Origin: Prevotellaceae bacterium UBA2852
GTDB taxonomy: Bacteria; Bacteroidota; Bacteroidia; Bacteroidales; Bacteroidaceae
Direction of reading: 5' to 3'
DNA: 64,000 nucleotides
Assembly: GCA_002350855.1 (NCBI GenBank)
Contig: DEFM01000006.1
Span: 106,637-170,636, forward strand
A program made the translations under genes and the position numbers. Positions 27,686 to 35,433 of this stretch are shown here, one piece after another. A model generated the notes under the pieces. That model was not told where the DNA came from and made no database searches. It saw only the letters and a program-made list of their open reading frames with translations. The number at the start of each line of letters is the position of its first letter. Position 1 is the stretch's first letter.

Positions 27686-27726
27686 GGCAAAAAAACTCAT
27701 ATTCCCGTTATAAATGCACGAAAAAC

Positions 27727-28761
27727 TCATTCTGTCAGTTCCCCTGCCAACGATTTTGCCATATTAAGGCGTATCTGTTCAGGAGACAAATCTTGTCCGA
27801 GCAGCACCATGAGTTTGGTGATGGCGCACTCAACAGTCATATCGCTTCCACTCACCACACCTGCCAGTAACAGTTGTTGACCGGTTTCATAGATATTCAT
27901 TTCCACGGTTCCGCGCTGGCATTGGGTAATGTTCACTACCACTTTCCCTTTTGCGGTCGCCTTGCTTATCGCATCGCAGAGCCAGGACACACGAGGAGCA
28001 TTGCCGCTTCCGAATGTGCGGAGAACTACGGCGTGAATATCGGGGAAGTTCAGCACATGTTCTATGATATCCGGTCTGATTCCAGGGAAAAGCGTAATCG
28101 CTATCACAGACTCATCCGTGACAGTATGTGTAATCAGTGGAGCACAGTTCAGTGGTTTTCTGATGATTTTGTCATCAAAATGGATATTGATTCCAGTCTC
28201 TGCAAGCGGAGGGCAGTTGTAAGAAGTGAAGGCATTGAAATTCTCCGCATTGCACTTGGTCACGCGGTTTCCACGATAGAGTTTCTGACCGAAGCACACA
28301 GTCACCTCAGGTACTCTCGGTCGTCCTTTCTCATCGCAGGCGGCAGCGAGTTCAATGGCATTTATCAGGTTTTCCTTTCCGTCAGTACGCAAGTGGCCAA
28401 TAGGCAACTGACTGCCTGTAAGGACGACCGGTTTGGCGAGGTTCTCAAGCATAAAGCTAAGCGCAGAGGCTGTGTATGCCATCGTATCCGTTCCGTGAAG
28501 AATCACGAATCCGTCGTTGTCGTCATAGTTCCCTGCAATAAGCTCCACGAGACGTGCCCAGAGTTCAGGTCGCATGTCGCTCGAATCAATAGGCGGTTTG
28601 AACTGATAACTATGTATGTCGTAGTCAAACTCCTTCAATTCAGGCACATGTTTCTGAAGGTGCTCGAAGTTATATGCTTCGAGACCTCCAGTTTCGGGAT
28701 TACGAATCATTCCTATCGTACCTCCCGTATAAATCACCATTACTCTTCTTCTATTCCACAT
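27727..28761 (-). CDS. ansA: Type I L-asparaginase
   Basis: 345 residues from ATG 28761 (MWNRRRVMVIYTGGTIGM). A start at 28797 would overlap the upstream kinase by 47 bp and add residues with no counterpart. The nucleophilic Thr is in YTGGTIGM, and the second Thr-Asp pair in HGTDTMAYTAS. TGSQLPIG and YRGNRVTK are also typical. There is no signal peptide, so it is the cytosolic type I enzyme, hydrolysing asparagine to aspartate and ammonia. Its start overlaps the 3' end of the ROK kinase gene by 11 bp, indicating cotranscription and coupled translation. Confidence 0.92.
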   Translation of the reverse strand: MWNRRRVMVIYTGGTIGMIRNPETGGLEAYNFEHLQKHVPELKEFDYDIHSYQFKPPIDSSDMRPELWARLVELIAGNYDDNDGFVILHGTDTMAYTASALSFMLENLAKPVVLTGSQLPIGHLRTDGKENLINAIELAAACDEKGRPRVPEVTVCFGQKLYRGNRVTKCNAENFNAFTSYNCPPLAETGINIHFDDKIIRKPLNCAPLITHTVTDESVIAITLFPGIRPDIIEHVLNFPDIHAVVLRTFGSGNAPRVSWLCDAISKATAKGKVVVNITQCQRGTVEMNIYETGQQLLLAGVVSGSDMTVECAITKLMVLLGQDLSPEQIRLNMAKSLAGELTE

Positions 28762-29722
28762 CCCATCCGAGTGCGCTGGCACCGAGAACTGCAGCATTGC
28801 TGTTCATAAGTCCAGATACCAGGAATTTAGCCTTACCCTTGAATATCGGCATCACGTGTGCGTTGTATGCTTCTTCAATTGGTTTCATAATCAGATCACC
28901 GGCCTTCGTAAGTCCGCCGAAGAAGATAAATGCTTCAGGTGACGAGAATGCTGCAAAGTCTGCACAAGCCTCTCCCAGCATCTTTCCTGTGAAATCAAAT
29001 ATCTCTTTCGCAACCGCATCGCCTTTTCCTGCAGCGATAGACACATCGAAGGAAGTGATTTTATCTGCTTCCATCTCTCGCAGCAAGCTTGGGCGGTCAG
29101 TGTTTGCAAGTATTTCGCGAGCTGTACGTGCCACACCTGTTGCCGAGCAGTATGCTTCAAGACAGCCGGTTCGTCCACAACCGCAGGTGCGTCCTTCCTT
29201 TCCACGAACCATTGTCACGTGGCCGAGTTCGCCTGCAAATCCGTCGTGGCCATATACCATCTGTCCATTGATAACGATACCGCTGCCAACTCCAGTACCG
29301 AGCGTGATTACAATGAAGTTCTTCATTCCTCGTGCCACACCGTATATCATCTCACCCATCGCTGCTGCATTTGCATCATTAGTCATTGCAACGGGAATTC
29401 CCAGAGCCTTGCTGAACATATCTGCAAGAGGCACGATACCTTTCCAAGGCAGGTTTGGTGCATGTTCTATGGCTCCGGAATAGAAATTGGCATTAGGAGC
29501 GCCTATTCCCATTGCCTTCACGTTTTCTATACCTCCGACTTGCTGCAAAAGCGGTTGCAGGCAAGCTACACCGGCTTCAACAAAAGCTTCAGCTGTAAGA
29601 TATTCCTGTGTACGTATTGAGTCGAAGCACATTACCTCGCCTCGCTGATTTACAATTCCAAATACGGTGTTAGTACCACCCAGGTCTACACCGATAACGT
29701 AAGGTTTCACTTCGTTATTCAT
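28751..29722 (-). CDS. ROK-family sugar kinase (glucokinase-like)
   Basis: 323 residues. DLGGTNTVFGIV is the N-terminal phosphate-binding loop, TNDANAAAMGE and ITLGTGVGSGIV follow, and GELGHVTMVRGKEGRTCGCG plus the following RTGC hold the ROK zinc site (H and three Cys). ROK kinases phosphorylate glucose, N-acetylglucosamine, N-acetylmannosamine or fructose; no DNA-binding domain is present, so it is a kinase rather than a repressor. It is the first gene of the ROK-ansA unit. Confidence 0.92.
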   Translation of the reverse strand: MNNEVKPYVIGVDLGGTNTVFGIVNQRGEVMCFDSIRTQEYLTAEAFVEAGVACLQPLLQQVGGIENVKAMGIGAPNANFYSGAIEHAPNLPWKGIVPLADMFSKALGIPVAMTNDANAAAMGEMIYGVARGMKNFIVITLGTGVGSGIVINGQMVYGHDGFAGELGHVTMVRGKEGRTCGCGRTGCLEAYCSATGVARTAREILANTDRPSLLREMEADKITSFDVSIAAGKGDAVAKEIFDFTGKMLGEACADFAAFSSPEAFIFFGGLTKAGDLIMKPIEEAYNAHVMPIFKGKAKFLVSGLMNSNAAVLGASALGWDVE

Positions 29723-29879
29723 AGGTTTTTAGTTAGTAAGTATTTGAGTATTTTTGCAAATTTACAACAATCGTTGAGACGTACAAAATAACAAGGGGAA
29801 AAATTGCAAGCTTTTATTTTTTTTCAATCGCAGCATAAAAAAATCGCACATTATCTATATAAGTAAAAAGAATTTTGCA

Positions 29880-29887
29880 TAACTTTG
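29880..29887 (+). promoter_or_regulatory. Bacteroidetes -7 element (TAACTTTG)
   Basis: A TAnnTTTG match 39 bp before the NfeD-like start. It overlaps an alternative upstream start (29885), which therefore is unlikely. Confidence 0.55.
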
Positions 29888-29926
29888 CCCTACTTAGGCG
29901 TAAGCCGGTTTAAGAATTTTATTATT

Positions 29927-30529
29927 ATGTTCGAATCATTTGCAAATTGGTACACAGGCATGGATTCCATGCAACAGGTATTTTGGGGCTGCGCTCTCGT
30001 AGCATCCCTGGTATTCGTTATTCAGATGGTCCTTACCATGATAGGTATGGACGGTCACGATGTTGACACAAGTTTTGACGTTGCCGATTTTGGTGACACC
30101 GATGCCGACACTATGGATGCAGGCGGTGGACTTTCGCTTTTCAGCATACGCAATCTCATCAATTTCCTCCTCGGTTTCGGTTGGGCAGGAGTAAGTCTGC
30201 ACAAAAACATCGGCAACAACATACTTCTGCTGATTGCAAGCATCGCAGTAGGCTGCTTCTTCGTATGGATGTTCTTCTACATCCGCAAGCAGACACGCAA
30301 GCTCGAAGCCAATGGAGCCTTCAACATCAAGAACTGTATGGGACGCACTGCCAATGTATACCTGCGTATTCCTGAGAAAGGTGAAGGCAAGGGAAAGGTT
30401 CAGATTTCCGTCAACGGTGCTTTCCACGAACTCGATGCCATCACCGACGGCGAAGCCATTACCACAGGTCAGAAAGTACGCATCACAGAGGTTATCGACG
30501 GAGAGACCCTCCGCGTAGAGAAAATGTAA
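29927..30529 (+). CDS. NfeD-like membrane protein, partner of flotillin
   Basis: 200 residues from ATG 29927 (MFESFANWYTGMDSMQQ). An ATG-less upstream extension would start inside the promoter. There are three to four membrane segments, with an acidic Asp-rich loop (DVDTSFDVADFGDTDADTMD) between the first two. The C-terminal 70 residues (CMGRTANVYLRIPEKGEGKG onward, ending GETLRVEKM) form an OB-fold of the NfeD/YuaF type. In Bacillus YuaF works with flotillin in membrane microdomains. The flotillin gene follows 33 bp later, which strongly supports this. Confidence 0.8.
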   Translation: MFESFANWYTGMDSMQQVFWGCALVASLVFVIQMVLTMIGMDGHDVDTSFDVADFGDTDADTMDAGGGLSLFSIRNLINFLLGFGWAGVSLHKNIGNNILLLIASIAVGCFFVWMFFYIRKQTRKLEANGAFNIKNCMGRTANVYLRIPEKGEGKGKVQISVNGAFHELDAITDGEAITTGQKVRITEVIDGETLRVEKM

Positions 30530-30562
30530 ATAACTATTAACCCCTAATAACACTAAAGTCTT

Positions 30563-31942
30563 ATGATGGAGCACATGTATCTGATTATTGCCATAGTAGT
30601 AGTGGCAATTTTCCTGTTTGTTTCAATAATCAATCGTTATCGTCGCTGCCCTTCCGACAAGATTCTTGTCATCTACGGAAGTAAGAGCAACAAATCCAGT
30701 GCAAGATGCGTGCATGGTGGTGGTGCCTTCGTTTGGCCTATCATCGAGGACTATGCATATCTGTCACTTACTCCTATCAGCATCGATGCCAACCTCACCA
30801 ATGCACTTTCCCGTCAAAACATCCGCGTGGACGTGCCTTCACGTTTCACCGTAGGTATCTCTACCGATCCTGAGTCCATGAACGCTGCAGCAGAACGACT
30901 GCTCGGACTGACTCCAGGACAGATTCAGGAACTCGCCCGCGATATCCTCTTCGGTCAGTTGCGTCTTGTTATCGCAACCATGAGCATTGAGGAACTCAAC
31001 AACGACCGTGACAAATTCCTTGAGAGCATTTCTGCCAACGTAGAAGTGGAACTCAAGAAAATCGGTCTCCGTCTTATCAACGTGAACGTAACCGACATCA
31101 AGGACGAGAGCGGTTATATCGAAGCCCTCGGTCGTGAAGCAGCTGCGAAGGCTATCAACGAAGCAAAGGTTCGTGTGGCTGAGCAGGACAAAGTCGGTGA
31201 AATCGGTAAGGCTGAAGCAGTCCGTGAAACCCGTATCCGTACAGCTGAAGCCAACGCTACAGCCGTTAAGGGTGAGAACCAGGCTAAGGTTGAAATCGCA
31301 GTCAGTGATGCCGACCGCCGTGAGAAAGAGGCTGAAGCTCAGCGCAAGGCAACAGCTGCAGAGCGTGTACAACAGGCTAAGGCTCAGCAGGAAGCATACG
31401 CTGCTGAATGTGAGGCAGAAAATGCACGTGCAGAACGTGAGCAGGCTACTCAGAAAGCCAACATCCTCGTGCCACAGGAAATCGAAAAGCAACGTCGTAT
31501 CATTGAGGCAGAGGCAGAGGCAGAAAAGGTACGTGTAAATGCGAAAGGTGAAGCCGACGCAATCTTCGCACGTATGGAAGCAGAGGCAAAAGGTCTCTAC
31601 GAAGTACTCACCAAGCAGGCACAAGGTTACGACAAGATGGTTCAGGCTGCCGGTGGCGACGCCAACAAGGCATATATGCTCCTCTTGCTCGAGAAGTTGC
31701 CAGAACTCGTCAAGACTCAGGTAGAGGCAGTGAAGGGCATCAACATCGACCACGTTACTGTCTGGGACGGTGGCAACAGTGCCGACGGCAAAGGTTCAAC
31801 AGCCAACTTCCTTAGCGGACTCATGAAGTCTGTTCCTCCTCTCAACGAACTCTTCGACATGGCAGGACTTAGTCTTCCAGAATATCTTGCAAAGAAAAAG
31901 ACTACAGAACCAACCATCGAAGTTACAGCTACAGAAGAGTAA
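30563..31942 (+). CDS. Flotillin-family (SPFH/Band 7) protein
   Basis: 459 residues. One N-terminal membrane helix (about 5-24) is followed by an SPFH domain (about 28-190; FVWPIIEDYAYLSLTPISID, DIKDESGYIEALGREAAAKA) and a long Ala/Glu-rich helical region (about 190-370: EAVRETRIRTAEANATAVKG, EAEAQRKATAAERVQQAKAQ). It ends in a C-terminal oligomerisation region. Flotillins organise ordered membrane microdomains. Paired with the NfeD-like gene upstream. Confidence 0.92.
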   Translation: MMEHMYLIIAIVVVAIFLFVSIINRYRRCPSDKILVIYGSKSNKSSARCVHGGGAFVWPIIEDYAYLSLTPISIDANLTNALSRQNIRVDVPSRFTVGISTDPESMNAAAERLLGLTPGQIQELARDILFGQLRLVIATMSIEELNNDRDKFLESISANVEVELKKIGLRLINVNVTDIKDESGYIEALGREAAAKAINEAKVRVAEQDKVGEIGKAEAVRETRIRTAEANATAVKGENQAKVEIAVSDADRREKEAEAQRKATAAERVQQAKAQQEAYAAECEAENARAEREQATQKANILVPQEIEKQRRIIEAEAEAEKVRVNAKGEADAIFARMEAEAKGLYEVLTKQAQGYDKMVQAAGGDANKAYMLLLLEKLPELVKTQVEAVKGINIDHVTVWDGGNSADGKGSTANFLSGLMKSVPPLNELFDMAGLSLPEYLAKKKTTEPTIEVTATEE

Positions 31943-31981
31943 AGAATTATACATTATTAATTAAATAATATAAGCCACCTA

Positions 31982-32020
31982 ACTACTCCCAGCCCTTGGG
32001 AGGGAGAGGAGGAGGGTCTT
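31982..32020 (+). repeat. GC-rich palindromic dispersed repeat, copy c
   Basis: ACTACTCCCAGCCC, TTGGGAGGGAG, AGGAGGAGGGTCTT. It ends 5 bp before the Sua5-type start codon, so it forms the leader of that gene. Confidence 0.8.
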
Positions 32021-32025
32021 CTATT

Positions 32026-32589
32026 ATGTTAGCAGACGAAGTTAAGAAAGCTATTGAAGTGATGAAGCAGGGAGGGGTAATTCTCTACCCTACCGACACA
32101 GTGTGGGGAATCGGTTGCGATGCCACGAATCCCGAAGCTGTGAAACGAGTATATGAGCTGAAGCAGCGCGACGATTCCAAGGCACTCATCTGTCTTGTTG
32201 ACAGTGCCGACCGTCTGGCACGTTACGTTCGTAACGTACCCAATGTCGTTTGGGACATGGTGGAACTCACCACCACGCCCCTTACGGTCATCTACGAGCA
32301 TGCCATCGGTTTGGCTCCCAACCTCATTGCTGAGGACGGTAGCGTGGGCATTCGCATCACAGCCGAGGAGTTTTCTCATGAACTCTGCTACCGTTTCCAG
32401 AAACCCATCGTTTCCACGAGTGCAAACATCAGCGGAGAACCCACTCCCCGCACGTTTAGCGAAATCACAGAAGAGCTGAAGGCTTCTGTTGACTACGTTG
32501 TCCGTTACAACCAGCGTAGCAAGGAGCGCCATCAGCCCTCAAAAATAATCAAGGTTAAGGGAAACGGAGAATTCGAAATAATAAGGTAA
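32026..32589 (+). CDS. Sua5/YciO/YrdC/YwlC-family threonylcarbamoyl-AMP synthase-like protein
   Basis: 187 residues from ATG 32026 (MLADEVKKAIEVMKQGGVILYPTDTVWGIGCDATN). A TTG at 31996 would add ten residues encoded by repeat copy c and is not needed. KQRDDSKALICLV and IRITAEEFSHELCYRFQKPI, STSANISGEPTP are family motifs for ATP/bicarbonate/threonine binding in t6A tRNA modification. There is no C-terminal Sua5 domain, so it is the short YrdC/YciO form. The stop is followed 2 bp later by the ClC gene. Confidence 0.9.
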   Translation: MLADEVKKAIEVMKQGGVILYPTDTVWGIGCDATNPEAVKRVYELKQRDDSKALICLVDSADRLARYVRNVPNVVWDMVELTTTPLTVIYEHAIGLAPNLIAEDGSVGIRITAEEFSHELCYRFQKPIVSTSANISGEPTPRTFSEITEELKASVDYVVRYNQRSKERHQPSKIIKVKGNGEFEIIR

Positions 32590-32591
32590 AG

Positions 32592-34403
32592 ATGCGACAG
32601 GAAATAAGACGCAAGAAAGTCATATTTTACAACAGAATCACAAATTGGCTCAAGGGCGACAGACCGACACGTCATGTTGTTCTTGTCCTGAGCCTTGTAG
32701 TTGGTGTCTGCACAGGTTTGGCTGCCTTCGTCCTTAAGTTTCTCGTAGAGGAGATCAAGACCATCTTTGTTGGAGGAATCGATGCCAACGACATGAAATG
32801 GCTTTTCCTTGTCTTACCTGCCGTCGGCATCCTGCTCACCTCCATCTTTGTCCGTCGTGTAGTTCGTGACGACATAAGCCACGGAGTAACAAAAATCCTC
32901 TATGCCATCAGCCGCAAGCGCGCCCGTATCAAGTCTCACAACCGTTGGTCAAGCATCGTGGCCAGTGCCATTACCATCGGATTCGGTGGTAGTGTCGGAG
33001 CCGAGGCACCTATTGTGCTTACCGGTAGTGCTTTCGGATCGTACTTCGGCAAGCGGTTCCATTTGCCGCCTAAGACCATCATGCTGCTGGTAGGATGCGG
33101 TGCAGCGGGAGCAGTGGCAGGCATCTTCAAGGCACCTATAGCCGGACTTATGTTCGTGATAGAAGTGCTGATGCTCGACCTCAACATGGCTTCGCTCCTG
33201 CCGTTGCTTATCACCAGCATTACTTCCGTTTGTGTAAGCTATGCCCTCTACGGAACCCAGTCGATGTTCAACTTCACCGTTGAGAAATCCTTCACCATCG
33301 ACATTGTTCCTGTCTGCATACTCCTCGGAGTTGCCTGCGGACTTGTCTCGCTCTACTTTACCCGCACCATGAACTGGTTCGAACGCCTGTTCGTGTGGCT
33401 GAGGCGTCCATGGCGCAGATTCCTCCTCGGCGCAGGAGTGCTCGGCATCCTCATCTACTTCTTCCCTGCCCTCTACGGTGAAGGTTACGACGTAATCGGA
33501 CAACTGCTCGGGAACATATCACCCGATGATATCTTAGACCGCACTTTCTTCTCCGGTGGAGGAATGCAGATGCTGATTCTCTACCTCACTCTGGTGCTTT
33601 TCGCCAAGGTCTTTGCTTCTACAGCCACCAACGGAGGTGGCGGTTGCGGTGGAGTATTCGCACCAAGCCTTTTCGTCGGTGCTTTGTCTGGATTCGTCTT
33701 TGCAACCATCTGGAACCAATCTCTGTCGCTCCACATGGGTATGGCAGGATATGTTCTTCCAGCCAACTGTGTACTCTACGGCATGGCTGGAGTTATGTCG
33801 GGAGTGATGCATGCTCCTCTCACAGGAATCTTCCTCATTGCGGAGCTTACGGGCGGTTATCAGTTACTCGTTCCGCTGATGATTGTAGCAGCTGTCAGCT
33901 ACCTCACCATTATTGTCTTTGAGCCTCACAGCATTTATGCCATGCGACTGGCACGACGCGGAGAACTCCTTACCCACAACAAGGATGCAGCCATCCTCAC
34001 CGTGCTGCATCTCGGATCACTCCTTGAGAAGAACTTCGTCCGTGTCAACAACAACTGGGATTTGGAGAAGATTGTCCTGGCGATAGAAAAGTCACGGCGC
34101 AACATCTTCCCCGTTGTCGACGACGATGGGAAGTTGATTGGTATCATGTATCTTGACTCAGTTCGCAAATATATGTTCCGCAGCGAGTTATATCACAAAT
34201 ATACAGTTGCGAACTTCATGCAAGATCCACCTGCAATCCTCACTACTGCAGACACACTCAAGGTCGCAGCAGAGAAATTCGACGAAACTCAGGCATGGAA
34301 CCTCCCCGTAGTCGATGAATCAGGTCGCTTCATCGGCTTCATCTCCCGCTCCGGCCTCTTCAACTCCTACCGCCGCACCCTCCTCAACTTCACAGCGGAA
34401 TAA
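32592..34403 (+). CDS. ClC-family chloride channel/antiporter with two CBS domains
   Basis: 603 residues. Membrane part about 30-450: GFGGSVGAEAPIVLTGSAFG (from residue 130) is the GxExP filter segment; GGGCGGVFAPSLFVGALSG (about 350) is the GxFxP segment. The C-terminal CBS pair covers about 470-600 (NIFPVVDDDGKLIGIMYLD; NLPVVDESGRFIGFISRSGL). The family moves chloride (some members fluoride or nitrate); the CBS pair probably senses nucleotides. The E of GAEAP lies where the external gate region is found, but I do not assign channel versus antiporter. Confidence 0.92.
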   Translation: MRQEIRRKKVIFYNRITNWLKGDRPTRHVVLVLSLVVGVCTGLAAFVLKFLVEEIKTIFVGGIDANDMKWLFLVLPAVGILLTSIFVRRVVRDDISHGVTKILYAISRKRARIKSHNRWSSIVASAITIGFGGSVGAEAPIVLTGSAFGSYFGKRFHLPPKTIMLLVGCGAAGAVAGIFKAPIAGLMFVIEVLMLDLNMASLLPLLITSITSVCVSYALYGTQSMFNFTVEKSFTIDIVPVCILLGVACGLVSLYFTRTMNWFERLFVWLRRPWRRFLLGAGVLGILIYFFPALYGEGYDVIGQLLGNISPDDILDRTFFSGGGMQMLILYLTLVLFAKVFASTATNGGGGCGGVFAPSLFVGALSGFVFATIWNQSLSLHMGMAGYVLPANCVLYGMAGVMSGVMHAPLTGIFLIAELTGGYQLLVPLMIVAAVSYLTIIVFEPHSIYAMRLARRGELLTHNKDAAILTVLHLGSLLEKNFVRVNNNWDLEKIVLAIEKSRRNIFPVVDDDGKLIGIMYLDSVRKYMFRSELYHKYTVANFMQDPPAILTTADTLKVAAEKFDETQAWNLPVVDESGRFIGFISRSGLFNSYRRTLLNFTAE

Positions 34404-34437
34404 ACATCGTACTACGTACTAAGATTACAATGTTTTT

Positions 34438-34468
34438 TTTGATTATTTGTAAATAATAATTATCTTTG
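34438..34468 (+). promoter_or_regulatory. Complete Bacteroidetes promoter (TTTG-N19-TATCTTTG)
   Basis: TTTG at 34438-34441 and TATCTTTG at 34461-34468 with 19-bp spacing, ending 13 bp before the MntA-like start codon. Confidence 0.8.
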
Positions 34469-34481
34469 CAAAAATTAAAGT

Positions 34482-34772
34482 ATGGATATTCACATCTCAA
34501 ATACTATTAAAGAGTATTTTAAGACTCAACCTGTAGAAAAAGCTTGGGTCTTTGGTTCATTCTCTCGTAACGAAGAACGTGCAGATAGTGATATCGATAT
34601 TCTCATCACTTTAATTCCTGGGACACGATTGGGCCTGAAGTTTTTTGCCATGAATATGGAATTAGAGCAATTGCTCAACCGTCCTGTAGATCTTGTTATT
34701 GAGGGAGATATTCTACCTTTTGCTGAACAAACTGTTAATCACGATAAAGTATTAGTATATGCGAGAGCCTGA
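34482..34772 (+). CDS. mntA: MntA-like nucleotidyltransferase antitoxin
   Basis: 96 residues, the size of minimal nucleotidyltransferases. The motif G25-S26-x10-D37-x-D39 (GSFSRNEERADSDID) is the MNT active site. In the HepT/MntA type VII systems the MNT protein transfers AMP to the HEPN toxin and inactivates it. It overlaps the HEPN gene by 14 bp and has its own promoter. Confidence 0.88.
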   Translation: MDIHISNTIKEYFKTQPVEKAWVFGSFSRNEERADSDIDILITLIPGTRLGLKFFAMNMELEQLLNRPVDLVIEGDILPFAEQTVNHDKVLVYARA

Positions 34773-35106
34773 AAGAGATAAGTCACGCTTAGAGCACATA
34801 CTCAAAGCTATTGAAAGCGTTGAGGAATATACATGTGGTATTAGTGAAAAAGAACTTGAAAATGACAAACTACACCTTCATGCCACCATTTATAATGTTC
34901 AAATTATTGGAGAAGCCGTTTACAAGATAACCCATGATTTCAAAAATGCTCATACAGAAACACCTTGGGCTGTAATTGAGAAGATGAGACATATCTTAGT
35001 CCACGACTATTTCAGAATCAATATTGATGTGCTTTGGGATGTTGTCAACAAAGACATTCCTATATTAAAAACTCAGATTAAGCGTTATCTCTCAGAAATG
35101 GAATAA
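34759..35106 (+). CDS. hepT: HepT-like HEPN (DUF86) toxin
   Basis: 115 residues, helical. R77-x4-H82-x-Y84 in RHILVHDYF is the HEPN RNase motif with the tyrosine that MntA-type antitoxins AMPylate. IIGEAVYKIT and the N-terminal RLEHILKAIESVEEY are typical of DUF86. It is translated from a start inside the mntA gene. Type VII toxin-antitoxin function is inferred from family and pairing. Confidence 0.88.
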   Translation: MREPERDKSRLEHILKAIESVEEYTCGISEKELENDKLHLHATIYNVQIIGEAVYKITHDFKNAHTETPWAVIEKMRHILVHDYFRINIDVLWDVVNKDIPILKTQIKRYLSEME

Positions 35107-35133
35107 TTGTTTCATTCCACACATATCTATAAA

Positions 35134-35164
35134 CAGACAGCCGGCTCATTGAGCCGGCTGTCTG
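35134..35164. terminator. Strong GC-rich hairpin between convergent genes
   Basis: CAGACAGCCGGCTCA and its complement form a 14-15-bp stem with a 1-3-nt loop. T-runs are short on both sides; it sits where hepT (plus) and the WGDELW peptide gene (minus) converge. Confidence 0.7.
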
Positions 35165-35186
35165 CATTTATATAAATATATGTGGA

Positions 35187-35375
35187 TTACCAGAGTTCGT
35201 CGCCCCAGCCAGAGCCAGAACCTCCATCAAAGTCGAAATCATCACGGTCTTTAACATCTGCACTCTTAATACCATTATCAACAGCATGTCCACCCGTATT
35301 TAAACTTGTGCAAACCATCTTATTAGCAATAATTATCGTAGTTGTACATTCCGGTACAATATATATCTTTTTCAT
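35187..35375 (-). CDS. Small peptide with acidic WGDELW C-terminus
   Basis: 62 residues. It starts MKKIYIVPECTTTIIIANKM, has no hydrophobic helix or standard signal peptide, and ends DRDDFDFDGGSGSGWGDELW. Short proteins with a MKK-x-Y-x-x-P start and a D/G-rich tail ending in WGD(E/D)LW recur in Prevotella-like genomes to my knowledge, without known role. It starts 58 bp after the stop of the secreted protein gene at 35434-37221 and is probably cotranscribed with it. Confidence 0.65.
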   Translation of the reverse strand: MKKIYIVPECTTTIIIANKMVCTSLNTGGHAVDNGIKSADVKDRDDFDFDGGSGSGWGDELW

Positions 35376-35433
35376 GTTTTCAAATCTTCAGTTAAATTAA
35401 TAATCAATAATTCTCTCATTCGAGACCTTATTA

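Noticed and set aside
27874..28809. Plus-strand ORF (311 residues) opposite ansA and the ROK kinase
   Set aside because: Antisense to two well-supported genes; composition is that of a shadow frame.
30839..31753. Long minus-strand ORF (304 residues) opposite flotillin
   Set aside because: Cys/Leu/Phe-rich shadow of the Ala/Glu-rich coding strand with no family features.
31996..32025. Upstream TTG start for the Sua5-type protein
   Set aside because: The added residues are encoded by GC-rich repeat c; ATG 32026 gives the normal family N-terminus.
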